Counted from the stretch's first letter, positions 27,633 through 36,781 are shown. The stretch: 64,000 bases of DNA from Clostridium mobile (GCF_018918285.1 NZ_JAHLQF010000001.1:759284-823283); one strand, 5' to 3'. Numbers and translations: made by a program. Notes: generated from the letters alone by a model not told the origin.

Positions 27633-28439
27633 TCAATATTCTTTAAACACAACATTCCCAATTCCATTATTTATCTTTTTTATTTCATCTATTATCTTAT
27701 ATGAATCAGTATCATATCTAACTTTCTTTTTATCATCATCTTCAAATACATATATATTAGGCTTCTTTACATCATTAAAATCTATATTTAAACTTTCATA
27801 TATCATTTCTTCATCTACTGTTGTAGGAGTATGCTTGTTATCTAATGATTCATTTATAATATTTAAATCTCCATATCCATAATTATCTATCCATGAAGAT
27901 AGTTCTGTAGGAGATTTTGATTCTCCTAAATTTAAATAGTTATGGTCTATAGAATATATATTTTTTGATTGTTGAATGAGATAATGTGGTACGAAGTCTA
28001 CTCCATATACCTCAAATTCACCAATTCCTGTAGTTGACTGTGATGTTTGAAAAGGAGATAATACTTTTACTCCAATATACCTATATTTTTTTGTAGAATT
28101 AATTTCTATAGTGGGTTCTATAAGATTAGTATTTGGAAATGTATATTTTGCCAAGACTATATCTTCACCATCCTTACTATCTCTAGCTATAATCTCCATA
28201 TCCTTAACTCTAACATTACTAGGATAATTGGTTGACGTGAACGGTCTTACCTTTACATATTTTATAGAATAGTAACTCTCTAAATCAACTACAAATAACC
28301 CACTAAACACATTTGTAGTTGTACCCCATCCGTTATTATTTGCCTTTATACCATCAATAGCTTGACTTGGAGGATTGCCATCACCATAATTACTAACGTA
28401 CGCAATAGGTTTATTTAAAACTATATTTTCTAAACTCAT
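27633..28439 (-). CDS. F5/8-type-C (discoidin)-headed tail adhesin with shared C-terminal module
   Basis: The product has 268 residues. The head (about 3-150) is a discoidin domain: NKPIAYVSNYGDGNPPSQAI DGI, SGLFVVDLESYYSIKYVKVRP and the closing YRYIGVKVLSPFQT...GIGEFEVYGVDF. The remaining part is the shared module (YLIQQSKNIYSIDHNYLNLG, YESLNIDFNDVKK, IIDEIKK, GNVVFKEY). AGGAGGTGGTTAT precedes the ATG. It probably binds a sugar polymer of the target wall. Confidence 0.75.
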   Translation of the reverse strand: MSLENIVLNKPIAYVSNYGDGNPPSQAIDGIKANNNGWGTTTNVFSGLFVVDLESYYSIKYVKVRPFTSTNYPSNVRVKDMEIIARDSKDGEDIVLAKYTFPNTNLIEPTIEINSTKKYRYIGVKVLSPFQTSQSTTGIGEFEVYGVDFVPHYLIQQSKNIYSIDHNYLNLGESKSPTELSSWIDNYGYGDLNIINESLDNKHTPTTVDEEMIYESLNIDFNDVKKPNIYVFEDDDKKKVRYDTDSYKIIDEIKKINNGIGNVVFKEY

Positions 28440-28450
28440 ATAACCACCTC

Positions 28451-29224
28451 CTAATATTTTTTATAAACTATATTTCCTAATCCACCATTACTTTCTCTTA
28501 TCTTATCTATAATTTTATATTCTTCACAATCATAATAAATATTTCTTTTATCATCTTCATTCTTTAAAGATATATCACCTTTTATATCTTTAAAATCTAT
28601 ATTTAATGATTTATATATTTCTTCAAATCCTTTATCTGTTGGAGTCTTTTTATAATTTAAATTATCCATTAATATTTCTATATCATCATAACCATAATTG
28701 TCTATCCATTGACTCGTTTTATTTGTATCTGTAGAAGCTCCTAAGTTCAAATAGTTATGGTCTATATAATACAAATTTTCTTTTTGACGAATGAGATATT
28801 TAGTTTCATCAGTAAAAAAATCAACCTCTACTATTGACCATTGTGAGTTTCCACTTAAACCAGAACCCGCAGTAAGCTTAAACCCTTTTGTTTTTGTATT
28901 TATTTCTATAATATTTTTATTCGGAACTACATCTACTGTTCTTAAAGGAGTCCATGTCAAACCATCGTTAGTGATAAGTATATTCAATTTTGATATATTA
29001 TTTGGTTCATCAGAATCTCTTTGATAATAATGAATTTCAGTTATATCTATCTCTCTGTCAAAAATAATGCCCCAAAACGCACTTTTTAAATTTGTATAAT
29101 TCTGAGAAGAAGCCCAACTATTTTCTTTATTAATCATCCCATTTACAGCATTTTCTTTGGGGAATCTTATATCATCTCCTCCAGATATTATTTGAGCATT
29201 ACTAATATCTATTTGAGTTAACAT
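28451..29224 (-). CDS. Discoidin-like tail adhesin with shared C-terminal module
   Basis: The product has 257 residues. The head (about 5-140) resembles F5/8 type C domains (PKENAVNGMINKENSWASSQ, FWGIIFDREIDITEIHYYQRD, SIVEVDFFTDE). The module follows (YLIRQKENLYYIDHNYLNLG, YKSLNIDFKDIKG, IIDKIRESNGGLGNIVYKKY). Its end differs slightly from the GNVVFKEY group, and its 3' terminal 21 bases reappear as a scar in the neighbouring truncated gene. Ribosome site GGAGGTGAT. Confidence 0.75.
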   Translation of the reverse strand: MLTQIDISNAQIISGGDDIRFPKENAVNGMINKENSWASSQNYTNLKSAFWGIIFDREIDITEIHYYQRDSDEPNNISKLNILITNDGLTWTPLRTVDVVPNKNIIEINTKTKGFKLTAGSGLSGNSQWSIVEVDFFTDETKYLIRQKENLYYIDHNYLNLGASTDTNKTSQWIDNYGYDDIEILMDNLNYKKTPTDKGFEEIYKSLNIDFKDIKGDISLKNEDDKRNIYYDCEEYKIIDKIRESNGGLGNIVYKKY

Positions 29225-29257
29225 TTTATAATCACCTCCAAATATTTAATTATCATT

Positions 29258-29278
29258 CTAATATTTTTTATAAACTAT
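29258..29278. repeat. 21-base copy of the shared-module 3' end (recombination scar)
   Basis: CTAATATTTTTTATAAACTAT occurs here and at 28451-28471. At 28451 it encodes the end ...NIVYKKY-stop of an intact module. Here the same bases are read out of frame and create the premature stop of the SPRY gene. The module body between is missing. Confidence 0.8.
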
Positions 29279-29759
29279 CATACCCATTTGGAATTTTATA
29301 TTTAAAATTACCTTTTCCAAAGTTTACTGTAAGAATTTGTTCTGCCGTACTGCTTTTAAACACTAAAAATGCAAGATATAAGTCTTGTTCATTTAAATTT
29401 TTGCTCCGAACACCCTGTGGCTCTCCGTTATTCCAAAAAACCAAAGTGCCATTATCTAATGTATTATCATATAAAACACTAATAACATCTCCTATATTCC
29501 ACTTCTTTCCGTAACTCGTTCCATCACTCCAGTATCTATTTGGAGCATTATAATCAGTTAAAGATTGAGATTTATTTATCAGACATATCATGGAGTTATT
29601 ATTATTGCAACTTTCTACTTCTATCTCTAAATATATTTTGTCTTTTCCAATATTATTTATTGGTAAATTAGAGCGAACTCCTTGCCATCCAGATGCAATA
29701 GATGTCACTATCAAGTTATTATTTGACAATCCAACATTACTCACATCATTTGGATTCAT
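29268..29759 (-). CDS. Truncated SPRY-headed adhesin lacking the shared module
   Basis: The 163 residues consist of a SPRY-like head only (GWQGVRSNLPINNIGKDKIY, LEIEVESCNNNNSMICLIN, YDNTLDNGTLVFWNNGEPQG, VNFGKGNFKY). It ends IPNGYDSL at a stop formed by an out-of-frame leftover of the module's 3' end. The start is also odd: the good ribosome site AGAGGTGAT stands about 24 bases before ATG 29759, so the N-terminus may have been altered too. It is probably an inactive or silent cassette, unless it serves as a donor for head exchange. Confidence 0.65.
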   Translation of the reverse strand: MNPNDVSNVGLSNNNLIVTSIASGWQGVRSNLPINNIGKDKIYLEIEVESCNNNNSMICLINKSQSLTDYNAPNRYWSDGTSYGKKWNIGDVISVLYDNTLDNGTLVFWNNGEPQGVRSKNLNEQDLYLAFLVFKSSTAEQILTVNFGKGNFKYKIPNGYDSL

Positions 29760-29828
29760 AAAATATTTTATATCTACAATATCACCTCTTTATACAATAC
29801 ATGTTATATCATATCCAAACTTTCAGTT

Positions 29829-30590
29829 TTACTTCTTAACCAACACATTGAACTTACCATTATTAATTTGTTTAATATCATCTAATATTTTAAACGGAGA
29901 AGAATCATAACTTACATTGTCAGATGTATCAGTAAGCTCTTTTATCTCAACGTTACCTAAAAACTTATTAAAATCTATACTTCTTGTTTCATAAACATCC
30001 TGTTCTTTTTGTGAAGACACCGTTCTTCTTGTAGAGTCTTCTAATAAAATACCTATATCTTCATATCCATATAGCTCAAACCATTGATTAAGTTGTTGGT
30101 CACTTACTGGCTCTCCTAATTTTATATAGTTATGGTCTATTGAGTAGACCTCTACTCCTTGTTGGATGAGAAAATCACGTTTAATTTTAAAATCTATTCC
30201 ATGAAACCCCATAGCAACATTTGCATTGTTAAGACCTTTAGGATATAGTTTTATAACATCACCACTTTTTAAATCTTTTATAATATAACATAATACATTA
30301 AATGTTCTAACATTAGGATATGTTTGGGTAAATTCACCATTATAAACATCATTAACAAAAACCTCAACACTCTTTGTTCTATATGAAGACCAAGTATCGC
30401 CCATTATAAAAACATCACAATTATAGTTAATTTGTATAGATATTTCGGCATTAGGAGTTAGAGAAGCTCTGAGTTCTCCATTTTTACTCCACACCCCAGC
30501 AGGATAAGAAAAAATATCATTATCTACATAAATTCTTTTATAACCTTTTAAAGGTTCATTTAATTGAGTTCCAAGAGCTATATCTTCCAT
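29829..30590 (-). CDS. Tail adhesin with unidentified beta-rich head and shared C-terminal module
   Basis: The start is ATG 30590 behind GGGAGGTAATTAT, giving 253 residues. The head (about 1-130) is a beta-sandwich with KSVEVFVNDVYNGEFTQTYP and VAMGFHGIDFKI, similar in plan to the first domain of the 24194-25633 protein. The module follows (FLIQQGVEVYSIDHNYIKLG, YGYEDIGILL, YETRSIDFNKF, ILDDIKQINNGKFNVLVKK). This copy is the most diverged at its end. It is the first gene of the adhesin array after the terminator at 30843-30867. Confidence 0.65.
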   Translation of the reverse strand: MEDIALGTQLNEPLKGYKRIYVDNDIFSYPAGVWSKNGELRASLTPNAEISIQINYNCDVFIMGDTWSSYRTKSVEVFVNDVYNGEFTQTYPNVRTFNVLCYIIKDLKSGDVIKLYPKGLNNANVAMGFHGIDFKIKRDFLIQQGVEVYSIDHNYIKLGEPVSDQQLNQWFELYGYEDIGILLEDSTRRTVSSQKEQDVYETRSIDFNKFLGNVEIKELTDTSDNVSYDSSPFKILDDIKQINNGKFNVLVKK

Positions 30591-30657
30591 ATAATTACCT
30601 CCCTTCAATATTCAAAATAATATTTATAAGGTGGGAATCTCACTCACCTATATTTAA

Positions 30658-30768
30658 TTACTCACTATTAACCTCTTTCTCAAAATTAGTTCTTCTAGCT
30701 TTTAAGTTCTTTAATATTTTAGATAAAATCTTGATTTTATCGTCTTTTCTTATACCCATAGCATTCAT
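30658..30768 (-). CDS. Possible 36-residue basic peptide
   Basis: A short frame (MNAMGIRKDDKIKILSKILK, then a basic helical end) fills much of the 290-base gap between the two fibre transcription units. It is lysine-rich and helical, but no strong ribosome site precedes it, so it may be fortuitous. Included at low confidence because its codon pattern resembles neighbouring genes. Confidence 0.35.
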   Translation of the reverse strand: MNAMGIRKDDKIKILSKILKNLKARRTNFEKEVNSE

Positions 30769-30842
30769 AAGTACATCACATTAATATATAATTACTTACT
30801 TGATTCTTTAATCCCACCATTAAACGTTTACATTATAAAAAA

Positions 30843-30867
30843 GTTGCCATAAAATAACCATGGCAAC
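30843..30867 (-). terminator. Strong intrinsic terminator of the main tail operon
   Basis: On the minus strand GTTGCCAT - 9 bases - ATGGCAAC is followed directly by TTTTTTATA. It lies 13 bases after the zinc-ribbon gene stop codon. For a host polymerase this should end the long tail transcript before the adhesin array. Confidence 0.85.
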
Positions 30868-30880
30868 CTTTCAAACATCT

Positions 30881-31096
30881 CTACTTTTCTTTTATGTTTT
30901 TATAATTCTTAATGTTTTTTCCTCTTTTATTTGACTTAATCACCTCTTGTCTTAGGCACTCTTGACATATCCTATCGTACTTAAATACTATACAATTATT
31001 CTCTATTGTCATTTCACTTATTGGATTGCAACACCAGATATGCTGGCAATTCTCATCTCCTTGTGAAATGACTTCAAGTATTTTATTATCTTCCAT
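30881..31096 (-). CDS. Small zinc-ribbon-like protein
   Basis: From ATG 31096 (GGGGTGATGTTT before it) the product has 71 residues. Cysteines occur as CQHIWCCNP and later ICQECLRQ, giving a possible CxxxxCC...CxxC metal site across two beta hairpins, with a basic C-terminal tail (KSNKRGKNIKNYK). It closes the main tail operon 12 bases after the 525-residue fibre gene. Function unknown; small Zn ribbons of this kind often act as DNA- or RNA-binding accessories. Confidence 0.6.
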   Translation of the reverse strand: MEDNKILEVISQGDENCQHIWCCNPISEMTIENNCIVFKYDRICQECLRQEVIKSNKRGKNIKNYKNIKEK

Positions 31097-31108
31097 AAAC
31101 ATCACCCC

Positions 31109-32686
31109 TTACATTATGAAAGCATAAATGATACCTTCATCTAAATCTGGAACTTCTCCAACATTTATCTGCGAATATAAATCATCTATATCCATTGTTC
31201 TCACATTAATGTGACCATTCATATCATTCTTTAGTGTTGTTGTAAATACACCATGTAAATCTTGACCCTTGGCACTTATAGTTATTTTACCGTCAATTCC
31301 ATTAACAGCATCAACTACTATTCTTCCTTTAAATCCTACTGGATTAGTTCGTATAAACCCATCCAGGTCTGATTTGTATATGATTCTTATAGCACCATCT
31401 ATTTCTGTATCACCTTTAGTTTGCACATGAATTCTACCATCTAATTGACTCTTATATCTTATATCAACATTACCATTAATTTGACTTTTGTATAAAACTT
31501 GCATTTTAGCATTTAATCCATTATGACTACTAATAGGCAATCTCCCATCTAAATCTTCTCTTTCAAGTGGATTTACTATAACCTCACCATCTAAATCAGA
31601 TTTATACCAAACATCTACTCTACCATTTATACCATTATGATGTGTAGTTGGTATCTTACTATCTAAGTCTGACCATTCTAATTCTTGTACTTTTACTTTT
31701 CCTTCAATGTCTTTGCTATGCATAACATTTAAATAACCATTTAAATTATTCGTAGGCATAGCACTTATCTCTACATTTCCATTCATATCGCTAAATGGTC
31801 TATGAGGAGTAATTTTACCATGTATCTGACTTAGTTTTGCAATAGTTATTTTACCTCTAGTCATATCTGGATGATTAACTATAACATTACCATCTATTTC
31901 ACTATCGCCAGAGTCTTTCCATACATTTAATTTACCACCTAAATCTGACCATTCAGTACGCCTCACGTTAACTCTACCGCCAATAACTGAACCTGTAGTT
32001 GAGAATAAGTCTTCGTCAAAATATTCTATAGTTATTTCTGGAGGCGTTGTACTTTCCTTCGTGCCAAAGTTTTTCATTTGAATGATACTTTCATCTTCCG
32101 ATTTTAGTATGAAACCAAGATTTTGATGAGGGTAAACATTCCATAAATCTCTTATTGCTTCTGTTACATCAATAATATGCTCATATAATCCTGACTCAAG
32201 ATTTACTGTTTTATATACAGATTTTCTTGAAGGTTGTCCCATCCAAACAACATTATATTCTCCCCACTCTTTATCTGGATAAGATATTTCCAATCCTTTG
32301 AATGATGATGGGTCATCTGAATATAATTTCATTTTTGCCTTAGTAATTCTCATTCTTTGTAAATCTTCTGGTATTCCAAATTGAACTAAACTTCTAAATA
32401 CATATCCATCTTTATCAGTACCAACTTTCATAATACTGGACTCACCATAGTTTAATGTTGGTCGATAATCTGTTACATATGTATCTTTTATTACAGAAGC
32501 TTTTACTTCATGTCTTTCTGGCAATAAAGCTCTAACTTCTGCTTCCATTCTATTCTTAGGTGGTCTATGAACAGTTAGAGTACCACTTAAACTATCATCA
32601 AAGGTGCTAACCCATAAACTTCCGCCTAAATCGGATTCACGTTTCCATATAATCGCAAATTCGGCTTCCATTCTATTATTATACAT
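31109..32686 (-). CDS. Repetitive tail fibre/shaft protein with DNRLRE (CBM96-like) domain
   Basis: The product has 525 residues. Residues about 60-225 are a DNRLRE-type domain (VIKDTYVTDYRPTLNYGESS, KAKMKLYSDD, EWGEYNVVWMG, NLGFILKS), a carbohydrate-binding fold. The rest consists of about 15-20 short repeats spaced 15-21 residues with the core 'D(L/I)xGxIxV' (for example SDLDGEVIVN, SQLDGRIHVQ, NGIDGKITIS). That period suits a beta-solenoid or beta-prism fibre. It probably forms a rigid spike or side fibre of the particle. Confidence 0.65.
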   Translation of the reverse strand: MYNNRMEAEFAIIWKRESDLGGSLWVSTFDDSLSGTLTVHRPPKNRMEAEVRALLPERHEVKASVIKDTYVTDYRPTLNYGESSIMKVGTDKDGYVFRSLVQFGIPEDLQRMRITKAKMKLYSDDPSSFKGLEISYPDKEWGEYNVVWMGQPSRKSVYKTVNLESGLYEHIIDVTEAIRDLWNVYPHQNLGFILKSEDESIIQMKNFGTKESTTPPEITIEYFDEDLFSTTGSVIGGRVNVRRTEWSDLGGKLNVWKDSGDSEIDGNVIVNHPDMTRGKITIAKLSQIHGKITPHRPFSDMNGNVEISAMPTNNLNGYLNVMHSKDIEGKVKVQELEWSDLDSKIPTTHHNGINGRVDVWYKSDLDGEVIVNPLEREDLDGRLPISSHNGLNAKMQVLYKSQINGNVDIRYKSQLDGRIHVQTKGDTEIDGAIRIIYKSDLDGFIRTNPVGFKGRIVVDAVNGIDGKITISAKGQDLHGVFTTTLKNDMNGHINVRTMDIDDLYSQINVGEVPDLDEGIIYAFIM

Positions 32687-32697
32687 ATTAGCACCTC

Positions 32698-33849
32698 CTA
32701 CTCTGCTGGTTGTGCTTGTGCAAATATCTCAAACCTAGCACTGCCATGTTCAAATTCTATATCTGGATGTATTCTTAAATATAAATCTTGTGTTCCTTTG
32801 TTTGGCATAGTTCCAGGTCTTAATAATTGTTCATTATCTTTAATCAACATTCCACTTTCGAAACCATAATAAACATCTAACTTATCTGGCTTCTTTTCTG
32901 GGGTTATTATGACCTCTAAGTTCTTTACATCAAATCCCATATTGTTTGTTATTATAACTTTTGCAATATCACTCATACTACCAGCCATTACAGTTCCAAA
33001 CTTCAATCTCTTTAGAATATCTCCTAAATCTGTTGAGTAATATTCTCCATTTTCATCTGAGAATAGTATTCCAGAATACTCTCCTAAAAACGGATACTCA
33101 AATTTATTTCTTGTTCCATAGTTATCCTGTGCATTTATAACAATAGTATTAACATCGTTGATTATGACATCTACGGATTCAAACTTAACTACATGACTTC
33201 CAGGAGGTTCAAATCCCGTATAGTCCGAATCAACAGGATAGACTTTTCTATTATTTAAATAAACATTGAATCTTACTAAATCATTATCTGTATCTCCTAT
33301 GTTTAGATATAAAACATTTTTTTCAACAGTACCTACTATTGTAGGAGCTTCATTATATAACACTACTTCTCTTGAAGCCGATGATGTATTCCCATTTTCA
33401 AAAAGAGCAACCACTCGAACTTTATATGAGTTGACTGCGGTAGTTATTAAGCTGATTGGAACAATTACTTCATCACTAATCGGCTCATTTATCATCATAA
33501 AATATTTTTGATAATCTTTCACTACTTGAAGTATTTCACCACTTACTCCAACAAGTTCAATACGATATTTAAATCGTGCTTTTGTTATACCAGTAGTTTT
33601 AATAACTCTTCCAATATCATCATCTAAAACATATTCAAATGAATCTAAGCGAATCCATTCAGCTTTAGTGTGAGTCATTGTGAATTGTTTCTGTCCTATG
33701 ATTTCTCTATTAAAAACTAATTCATTTGTAGAAGTAATTATATCCTCACTAGTTTCAACAGGTGGGTATATAGTAAATGGAAAGCTAAAATCTTCGCCTT
33801 TATAGACTAAGAGCGTACCCGTTCCAACGTCTATATTAATATTTGCCAT
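32698..33849 (-). CDS. Putative tail/baseplate structural protein with Ig-like domains
   Basis: The 383 residues form a beta-rich protein. The early part (LVYKGEDFSFPFTIYPPVET) is followed by fibronectin/Ig-like strands around 150-245 (VRVVALFENGNTSSASREVVLYN; VINAQDNYGTRNKF). The C-terminal domain (TDLGDILKRLKFGTVMAGSM, VIITPEKKP, LYLRIHPDIEFEHGSARFEIFA) resembles tail accessory proteins. I do not recognise a named family. It has co-directional tight spacing with genes on both sides. Confidence 0.55.
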   Translation of the reverse strand: MANINIDVGTGTLLVYKGEDFSFPFTIYPPVETSEDIITSTNELVFNREIIGQKQFTMTHTKAEWIRLDSFEYVLDDDIGRVIKTTGITKARFKYRIELVGVSGEILQVVKDYQKYFMMINEPISDEVIVPISLITTAVNSYKVRVVALFENGNTSSASREVVLYNEAPTIVGTVEKNVLYLNIGDTDNDLVRFNVYLNNRKVYPVDSDYTGFEPPGSHVVKFESVDVIINDVNTIVINAQDNYGTRNKFEYPFLGEYSGILFSDENGEYYSTDLGDILKRLKFGTVMAGSMSDIAKVIITNNMGFDVKNLEVIITPEKKPDKLDVYYGFESGMLIKDNEQLLRPGTMPNKGTQDLYLRIHPDIEFEHGSARFEIFAQAQPAE

Positions 33850-33863
33850 TTAACAACCACCTC

Positions 33864-34481
33864 CTAAACTCTAATGAACCACGTCAACTCTCCGCCAACG
33901 TTCTTGTCTAATGGAGCATTTAATTTATATTCCTTAAAATCGTTAACCTTTATTATTATTTGTCCATCCATATCTTTATTACTCACTAATCTTATTTGAA
34001 AATTAGCAGGTTGGTCTACTGGTATATTTAAGATAGGTTTAAAATATAACATTGTTCCATCATTATATAGTATTTGATTTTTATATCCAAAATTATATCC
34101 ACAGAAATTTGTACTACTTTTCCCGCTATAATTCATTTGACTATAGGCATTTTTAAAATATATAATATCATTATATTTTACATCTTGTCCCATAAGGATA
34201 TAGTCTCTATCTTTAGTTCTATACAATATTTCTATTTTATTTTGGTCAAATGTAAACACACCTGTAAGTGCATTAAAGTATGTTCGCACACCATGACCAA
34301 CAACACCGAATCTAATTAACTTATCTTTTATAACTTCATCCGTTCTACTATATGTTTTTTTCTCTGGATTAAACTCAAAAAGGAAAGTACCATCAAGATA
34401 CTCTCCTACTGACATAAAGTCTAATTCACTACTAAAAGCATATGGATGAACCTTTTCAAATTTATTTAATCCATCTTTCAC
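33864..34481 (-). CDS. Hypothetical tail-operon structural protein
   Basis: These 205 residues are beta-rich without signal or membrane segment (SELDFMSVGEYLDGTFLFEF; YFNALTGVFTFDQNKIEIL; IIIKVNDFKEYKLNAPLDKN). No family recognised. Its place between two baseplate-region genes in the same operon suggests a minor structural subunit. Confidence 0.5.
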   Translation of the reverse strand: MKDGLNKFEKVHPYAFSSELDFMSVGEYLDGTFLFEFNPEKKTYSRTDEVIKDKLIRFGVVGHGVRTYFNALTGVFTFDQNKIEILYRTKDRDYILMGQDVKYNDIIYFKNAYSQMNYSGKSSTNFCGYNFGYKNQILYNDGTMLYFKPILNIPVDQPANFQIRLVSNKDMDGQIIIKVNDFKEYKLNAPLDKNVGGELTWFIRV

Positions 34482-34536
34482 TCTATCACCTCATTGTATT
34501 GAGTCTCTATTTTATTTTTATAATTTGTTTTATATT

Positions 34537-35160
34537 TTAAACTGCACCAGCACCGCCAGTTTGTACGTTATAATATACTCTTACTATAAATTTATTTTCT
34601 TCTGCATCAGCACTTGGAGGTACTTTAATTTGTGCTTTTATTTTTGAATAGCAATTTTTTGAACTATCTGTTTCAAATTTACCATCATTCATAGCACCAG
34701 AAATTACTCCTGTTGAAACTCCGCCACCACTTGGGCTACCCATAGCTGTTATCTGCATATCCTTTTGAGTTAATACACCATTTTTCATTTCAGAACCTAT
34801 TGGCGTATATGTAGGTGTTTCACCTGGAGTAGATGATAAGAGATTTGCTACTCTTACCCATTGTTCCATAACTAAAGGAGATTTCATTTCTCCTGGGATA
34901 TATTTACCGAAAGCACCGTCTTTTGTTGTTATTCTACAATTAACCATATCAGGCACATTCGTATAATTAGGTGCTGAACCAGATGGTCTTTTGTTATTCC
35001 ATACATAAAAAGCATGTGTAGTTAACTCAGGGTTGTTGTCTGCATCTACAATTCCTAAGTCCCATAAATTATTTGGAACTGGTCTTTGTTTAACTTGTCC
35101 ATCACTTGCATCTATATAATCTTCCCACCATGTTACTAAAGGTTTTAAAGCTGTTGCCAT
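34537..35160 (-). CDS. Hypothetical tail-operon structural protein (fibre/baseplate)
   Basis: The 207-residue soluble beta-rich protein starts ALKPLVTWWEDYIDASDGQV. It has a central GMxSP/GSPSGGGVSTGVISGAMND loop and the ending RVYYNVQTGGAGAV. It directly follows the baseplate-upper-protein gene. I do not recognise a family; a receptor-binding or collar role is inferred from position only. Confidence 0.5.
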   Translation of the reverse strand: MATALKPLVTWWEDYIDASDGQVKQRPVPNNLWDLGIVDADNNPELTTHAFYVWNNKRPSGSAPNYTNVPDMVNCRITTKDGAFGKYIPGEMKSPLVMEQWVRVANLLSSTPGETPTYTPIGSEMKNGVLTQKDMQITAMGSPSGGGVSTGVISGAMNDGKFETDSSKNCYSKIKAQIKVPPSADAEENKFIVRVYYNVQTGGAGAV

Positions 35161-35196
35161 TAAAACATCACTCCTCTTTGTAATTTTTATAAATTT

Positions 35197-36726
35197 TTAA
35201 ACTAATATTCTAACCTTTATTGTTATACTCTCAATTCCTCCGCCTAATTTTTTTATATTAAGTCTAAAGGAGTCAAGAGGATTTACTTCTCTTTCCACTA
35301 TGCTTGCTTGCGTTGATTTATATTCTCCATAGTCAAATATAACTTCTTTATTTGTTTCGCATACTTCAACCCAATTGTCATGTCCAGCTTTCATATCAGC
35401 ATCAGATATTTTTTCTAATTGAATTGCAGTGTATTCAATTCCTGGAGTTTTACAAATACCACTAACAGATTGAATAATTCCTTTTTCCTCAAATTCAATC
35501 TGAACGTCTTGAACGCCTTCTTTTAGCTTTTTAGCAGCTATTACAAATACTATAGTTTTTGTATGAACATAGTTTGGTAATGCATTTTTAGCATCTTCTC
35601 CAATAAAGTTTTTTTGTGAACCTTCTTCTATTCCAAGAAGTTTAATATAGTCATCTTTATGCATTAACCCATCGCTATTTTCATTAACTAAAGGTATTCC
35701 ACCTTTCATATTGCCTATATATTTCCATTCAAAACCATCCCAACGATAAATATTACCATTATCTAATGTCATTGTGGTCCAGCCCATTTCTGGCTTTGGA
35801 TAAACTATATCTATAGAAGCAAATACGTCTACTGGTTCTTGCCAAATTAATCTAGTATTAAATCTATCAATTTTCATTAATTGTGTTTCTTCTATTGCCT
35901 TGTTTGTTACTTCAATAGATTCTTGAGTTTTTTCTATAGACCATCTAGTAGCTTCATTAGCCTTATTAGTTGCTTCAATAGCCTTTTCAGTTGCTTCTTC
36001 TGTAATTTGTTTAGCCTCTAAAGTTTCTTCTGTTGCTTTCTTTGATTCTTCTGTAGCTTGTTTACATTCTTCTGTTTGTTTTCTTGCTATATCAATATGA
36101 ATATCTATATCTCGTATTTTTTCTTCTGCACGTTCAATGAATTTATCAACATATGCTACAAACTCATCGCTTTTTAATTGAACAAAGTCTATAAATTCCT
36201 GTTTCTTATCTTCTAAAAATGTTAAAAACTCTTGGGTTTTATTTTGAATGAATTTCATGTATTCTTGTGTTTTATTCTTTATAAGCTCAATTGCATTACT
36301 TACTTCATCCTTTAGCTCCTGCTCTTTTTTGTAAATAAAATCGATGAGTTCTTGAAGATTTTCTACTGCCCAAGGATTGGGAGAATGTACCCATATTCTA
36401 CTTGCTGGATATTTAATAACTCCTGTACCCTTATATGTTGCGGTAACATCTTTTTTCTCCTCACTCTCATTGAACTTAATCATACCTGTTTGATAATCTA
36501 CCAAAAATTTATTTGGTTCTATATGAAAGGTTTCCTCATATTTATCAAGCATTATTTCTGTGTATCCATCTATAATTACTCGTTCAAATTCACTAGGTAT
36601 TTCATGGAGTTGAATTTGATTATTTATAACTGTTAATTTTTCATTTATATCAACATAAGGGTCATCCACAGTTCCTTTTCTAATATGTAACCTAATGGGA
36701 TCACTTCTTTTTACATTGAAAAACAT
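35197..36726 (-). CDS. BppU-like phage baseplate upper protein with long coiled coil
   Basis: The product has 509 residues. The N-terminal domain (about 1-115, FFNVKRSDPIRLHIRKGTVD ... VDYQTGMIKFN) has the fold expected of BppU-type proteins. About 120-280 is an extended coiled coil with repeating KTQEY/KKQEF and ATEESKKATEE heptads. The C-terminal part contains the fibre signature GLMHKDDYIKLLGIEEGSQKN followed by a beta domain. It links the tail tip to receptor-binding proteins. GGGAGGTGAG precedes ATG 36726. Confidence 0.75.
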   Translation of the reverse strand: MFFNVKRSDPIRLHIRKGTVDDPYVDINEKLTVINNQIQLHEIPSEFERVIIDGYTEIMLDKYEETFHIEPNKFLVDYQTGMIKFNESEEKKDVTATYKGTGVIKYPASRIWVHSPNPWAVENLQELIDFIYKKEQELKDEVSNAIELIKNKTQEYMKFIQNKTQEFLTFLEDKKQEFIDFVQLKSDEFVAYVDKFIERAEEKIRDIDIHIDIARKQTEECKQATEESKKATEETLEAKQITEEATEKAIEATNKANEATRWSIEKTQESIEVTNKAIEETQLMKIDRFNTRLIWQEPVDVFASIDIVYPKPEMGWTTMTLDNGNIYRWDGFEWKYIGNMKGGIPLVNENSDGLMHKDDYIKLLGIEEGSQKNFIGEDAKNALPNYVHTKTIVFVIAAKKLKEGVQDVQIEFEEKGIIQSVSGICKTPGIEYTAIQLEKISDADMKAGHDNWVEVCETNKEVIFDYGEYKSTQASIVEREVNPLDSFRLNIKKLGGGIESITIKVRILV

Positions 36727-36781
36727 AAAATCTCACCTCCCTTCTCAGCTCTTTAAAATTGAACCATATCTTTTATTAAGA

